A stretch of DNA of 7,897 nucleotides from Treponema sp. GTDB lineage: Bacteria; Spirochaetota; Spirochaetia; Treponematales; Breznakiellaceae. Position 1 is the first letter of the stretch. Each line of letters opens with the position of its first letter. Positions 5,660-7,897 of this stretch are shown here, piece by piece. Position numbers and translations under genes: made by a program. The stretch covers positions 1 through 7,897 of the forward strand of contig JAITQR010000053.1 of the NCBI GenBank assembly GCA_031288815.1. The letters run 5' to 3'. Below the pieces are notes generated by a model that was not told where the DNA came from, did no database searches, and worked only from the letters and a program-made list of their open reading frames with translations.

Positions 5660-7176
5660 GCTTCGGCGGGATACGCCGGCTTGCGCCGTGCCTGGCCTTT
5701 GCCCTGTTCCTCTGTTTCCCGGCGCCGGCCCAGGATTTCGGCTTCGGTTTTGGGGAGGAAAGCGGGGAAGCTTCGGAGGCGGAATCGGCGCGGCCGCCGG
5801 CGGTAACGATAAGCGGGAAAGTATCCGCCGCCTTTGAATTCTATCCCAACGATTTTAGCTCCGGGGAGACGGCAAAGACATCGGATCTGGGCAGACTGTT
5901 CAGCGGGGATCTGAATTTCGGCGCTTCCGCGTCCAACGCCGAGGCGGCGCTGAATTTCAGGCTTTCCACCGAGACTTTTTGGGATATCGGCTCCCGGTCT
6001 TCCGGGGATCTGCTCTACAATACCCCCCGCCTTATCGACGAGGCCTACCTCCGGGCCTTCTTCGGCCCGGTAAGCCTGGAGGCCGGTTTCAGGAAGCTCA
6101 ACTGGGGCAGGGCGGACAGCCTGGGCCCCCTGGACGTGACCAACCCTCTGGACTACTCGGATCTGACCCGTGTCACCGACACCCTGGGCCGTAAGATCGC
6201 CCGCCCCATGCTCCACGTTTCCTGGACGCCCCTGGCCTTCTCCAAACTGGAGGCGGTCTTCGCGCCCGGTTTCCAGGGCCACCGTTACGATCTGGAGGAG
6301 ACGGGCCGCTGGTATCCCCGGGCGATCGCGGCCGATCGCCGGGACGACATGCTCGCGGGGATTGGCGGCGCTTTGCGGGCCCTGCCCCCGCCGATAGCGG
6401 AACCTCTCGTCGCGGAAATTATGGGAAAAGCGGAGGGTATGACCATCAGCCTTCCCCCCACGGGGGGCCTTGAGTATGCCCAGGGGGGACTCCGTTTTAC
6501 CACCCTTCTCGGAGGCGCCGATTTGGGGATCCAGTACTACTACGGGAACCTGTTCAGGCCCGCCTTCACCATCGGCGGCGCGGAGAAGCTGCTGAAAACC
6601 GCCGCGGAAAATCCGCCCGATCCCGCCCGTATCACCGCCGCCGCCACGGCTCTTGAGCCCCGGGTAGCGTACAACCGCTACCACCAAATAGGGCTTGATT
6701 ACGCCCGGGTCCTTTCCGGCTTCAACGTCCGCGCCGAATTCGCCGCCAACATCACCGAGGATCTTGGGGGCGGCGACGGGGAGCTGTACAACCCTTTCCT
6801 CGCCTGGTCTTTCGGCTTTGACCGGGACCTGCTGGGCTTTACCCTGAACCTTCAGGTCAACGAATCGATACGGCTTATGGACGACCAGGTAAACGGCAAC
6901 CCCGCCCTGGATACCGAGGCGGACACGGCCCTTACCGCCACCACCTTTACCGCCCGGATTTCCCGGAAATTTTTGCGGGACAAACTGGAGCTCAAACTTA
7001 CCCACATCTGGAATATCGAGACCCTGGATATCTACTACATCCCCGCCCTGACGTATAGCTCGGGCGATCTTTCCACGGAAATTTCAGGCGGGGTGTTCGG
7101 GGGAAAGAGGGGGGGAGACTTCTCCCAGTACCGGGAAAAGGGCTTTATCCGGACCGCCCTGAGCTACAGCTTTTAG
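5656..7176 (+). CDS. Outer-membrane beta-barrel protein (DUF1302-like)
   Basis: The product has 506 residues. A Sec signal peptide (R7-R8, hydrophobic 9-21) probably ends at APA-Q26. Cys20 is preceded by Leu19, so this is not a good lipobox. The mature protein begins QDFGFGFGEE and has an acidic linker to about residue 47. Alternating-hydrophobicity strands then run to the C-terminus, which ends ALSYSF with the terminal Phe typical of BAM substrates. The signature NWGRADSLGPLDVTNPLDYSD (149-169; key residues W150, G151, D160, N163, P164, D166) resembles that of DUF1302-type barrels, which in proteobacteria are encoded beside MMPL exporters and DUF1329 proteins. Two non-strand insertions, about 212-268 and 305-340, look helical and rich in Ala/Pro and charged residues, so they may be a plug or long loops. 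It probably forms the outer-membrane end of the exporter/LolA-like system. The family assignment is by motif and fold only. The 3' end overlaps the convergent gene by four bases. Confidence 0.85.
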   Translation: MSFGGIRRLAPCLAFALFLCFPAPAQDFGFGFGEESGEASEAESARPPAVTISGKVSAAFEFYPNDFSSGETAKTSDLGRLFSGDLNFGASASNAEAALNFRLSTETFWDIGSRSSGDLLYNTPRLIDEAYLRAFFGPVSLEAGFRKLNWGRADSLGPLDVTNPLDYSDLTRVTDTLGRKIARPMLHVSWTPLAFSKLEAVFAPGFQGHRYDLEETGRWYPRAIAADRRDDMLAGIGGALRALPPPIAEPLVAEIMGKAEGMTISLPPTGGLEYAQGGLRFTTLLGGADLGIQYYYGNLFRPAFTIGGAEKLLKTAAENPPDPARITAAATALEPRVAYNRYHQIGLDYARVLSGFNVRAEFAANITEDLGGGDGELYNPFLAWSFGFDRDLLGFTLNLQVNESIRLMDDQVNGNPALDTEADTALTATTFTARISRKFLRDKLELKLTHIWNIETLDIYYIPALTYSSGDLSTEISGGVFGGKRGGDFSQYREKGFIRTALSYSF

Positions 7177-7897
7177 GATTTAGGGGCGGAAATATTGAGG
7201 AGAAGCTTCAGCATATAGAGCTGCATGTAAAGGCTGAGGTAATCGTTGGCTTTCAGGGTTTCCAGGCTGGGGGTTCCTTTCACGATTCCCTCGGCAAGAT
7301 CCCTGAGATCCTCTTCGCTGAGTCTGACGTGTTTTCGCAGCCTGAGGGCTTTACGCAGATGGTCCCGTACCAGGGAGTTGACATCTTCCACCAGGTTATT
7401 TCGAGCCTGTTTATCCAGGAGCTTGCTCCAGCGGTTTTCAACCTCCCTCAGGTATTCGTCCAGGGTTTTCCCCGGGGGAACCAGATCAAGCTCTATTGTC
7501 CGCGCGGCATTCACTATCTCGTGGACGGAGGATCTGGGGGGACGCACCGCTTCCTCAAAATCAATATCCATGTTCCTTGGGCTTGCCTGCCGCGAAACTT
7601 TCTTTTTCCGCTTGAACCTCGCGAAGAAGGCAAGGATCGAACTGAGGATGGGCAGGGAATACCAGAAGGGCAGGGAAAGTTTAACACCTATAAGAACCTC
7701 CCTGCGTTTCAAGCCAAGCAGCAGGTTCATGGGGACAAGCTTGCCATTGTGAAAAATCCTCGACCCCGGGGGGATTGTGCCGCTGGTCCGCTCAATCTCG
7801 CTATAGACCCAGAAAAGCTTGGGATCATCCAGAAAAATTTTTAAGGTGGGAGACAGAATCCCGGTGTAGGAAGCAAGGAGTTTATCGAATTCCCCGT
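7173..7897 (-). CDS. Unrecognised single-pass membrane protein, C-terminal part (5' end outside window)
   Basis: The minus-strand frame stays open from the stop (TAA at 7175-7173) to the right edge, giving 240 visible residues. An ATG at 7730 would give a 185-residue protein, but the 55 codons before it are open and protein-like (for example DDPKLFWVYSEIERTSG and PPGSRIFHNGKLVP), so the true start is probably off the window. In visible numbering, one membrane segment spans about 70-92 and is followed by the basic run RFKRKKK (93-99). By the positive-inside rule this puts the N-part in the periplasm and the roughly 140-residue C-part in the cytoplasm. The C-part is mostly charged helix, such as the segment TLDEYLREVENRW. 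I do not recognise the family. It converges on the barrel gene with a four-base overlap, so it is not in that operon. Confidence 0.75.
   Translation of the reverse strand, partial: GEFDKLLASYTGILSPTLKIFLDDPKLFWVYSEIERTSGTIPPGSRIFHNGKLVPMNLLLGLKRREVLIGVKLSLPFWYSLPILSSILAFFARFKRKKKVSRQASPRNMDIDFEEAVRPPRSSVHEIVNAARTIELDLVPPGKTLDEYLREVENRWSKLLDKQARNNLVEDVNSLVRDHLRKALRLRKHVRLSEEDLRDLAEGIVKGTPSLETLKANDYLSLYMQLYMLKLLLNISAPKS

Noticed and set aside
5632..7005. 457-codon open frame on the minus strand opposite the barrel gene
   Set aside because: It is antisense to a well-supported gene with a signal peptide, strand pattern and terminal Phe. Its translation is Gly/Arg/Pro/Val-rich with no domain, as expected for a GC-rich shadow frame.
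7728..7730. ATG as the true start of the right-edge minus-strand gene
   Set aside because: The frame remains open and protein-like for 55 further codons to the window edge, so this Met is probably internal.

Overview
The window is GC-rich (by eye a little under 60%), densely coding and looks chromosomal. It most resembles a spirochaete, probably a treponeme relative. That is an inference from the lipoprotein-type GH18 enzyme and from an operon joining an MMPL/RND exporter to a LolA-like protein of the 'outer membrane lipoprotein-sorting' type. No rRNA, tRNA, transposon or CRISPR array is visible to confirm taxonomy. Signal peptides and outer-membrane barrel features indicate a diderm envelope.

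Layout. Bases 1-879 (+) hold the C-terminal synthetase part of a glutamine-dependent NAD+ synthase, cut by the window's left edge. It converges, with a 12-base gap, on a minus-strand gene (892-1974) for a lipoprotein with a GH18 domain of the YaaH/SleL type. A 105-base divergent intergenic region (1975-2079) carries the GH18 promoter and a dyad-rich segment. From there three plus-strand genes follow: a 12-TM RND/MMPL exporter (2080-4815), a secreted LolA-like periplasmic protein (4880-5659) and an outer-membrane beta-barrel (5656-7176). The last two overlap by ATGA. The barrel gene overlaps tail-to-tail by four bases with a minus-strand gene (7173-7897) for an unrecognised membrane protein that runs off the right edge.

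How the genes fit together. The exporter, LolA-like protein and barrel form an inner membrane - periplasm - outer membrane set. This suggests a trans-envelope route for a hydrophobic cargo (lipid, glycolipid or lipoprotein); the cargo cannot be read from the sequence. The most distinctive signal is a phenylalanine-glycine motif (FGFGD/FGFGE). It is repeated in the large second periplasmic loop of the exporter and reappears directly after the predicted signal peptide cleavage site of the barrel, with a 17-base nucleotide identity. It may be a shared docking motif or a duplicated segment. NAD+ synthase and the GH18 lipoprotein appear functionally unrelated to this operon.
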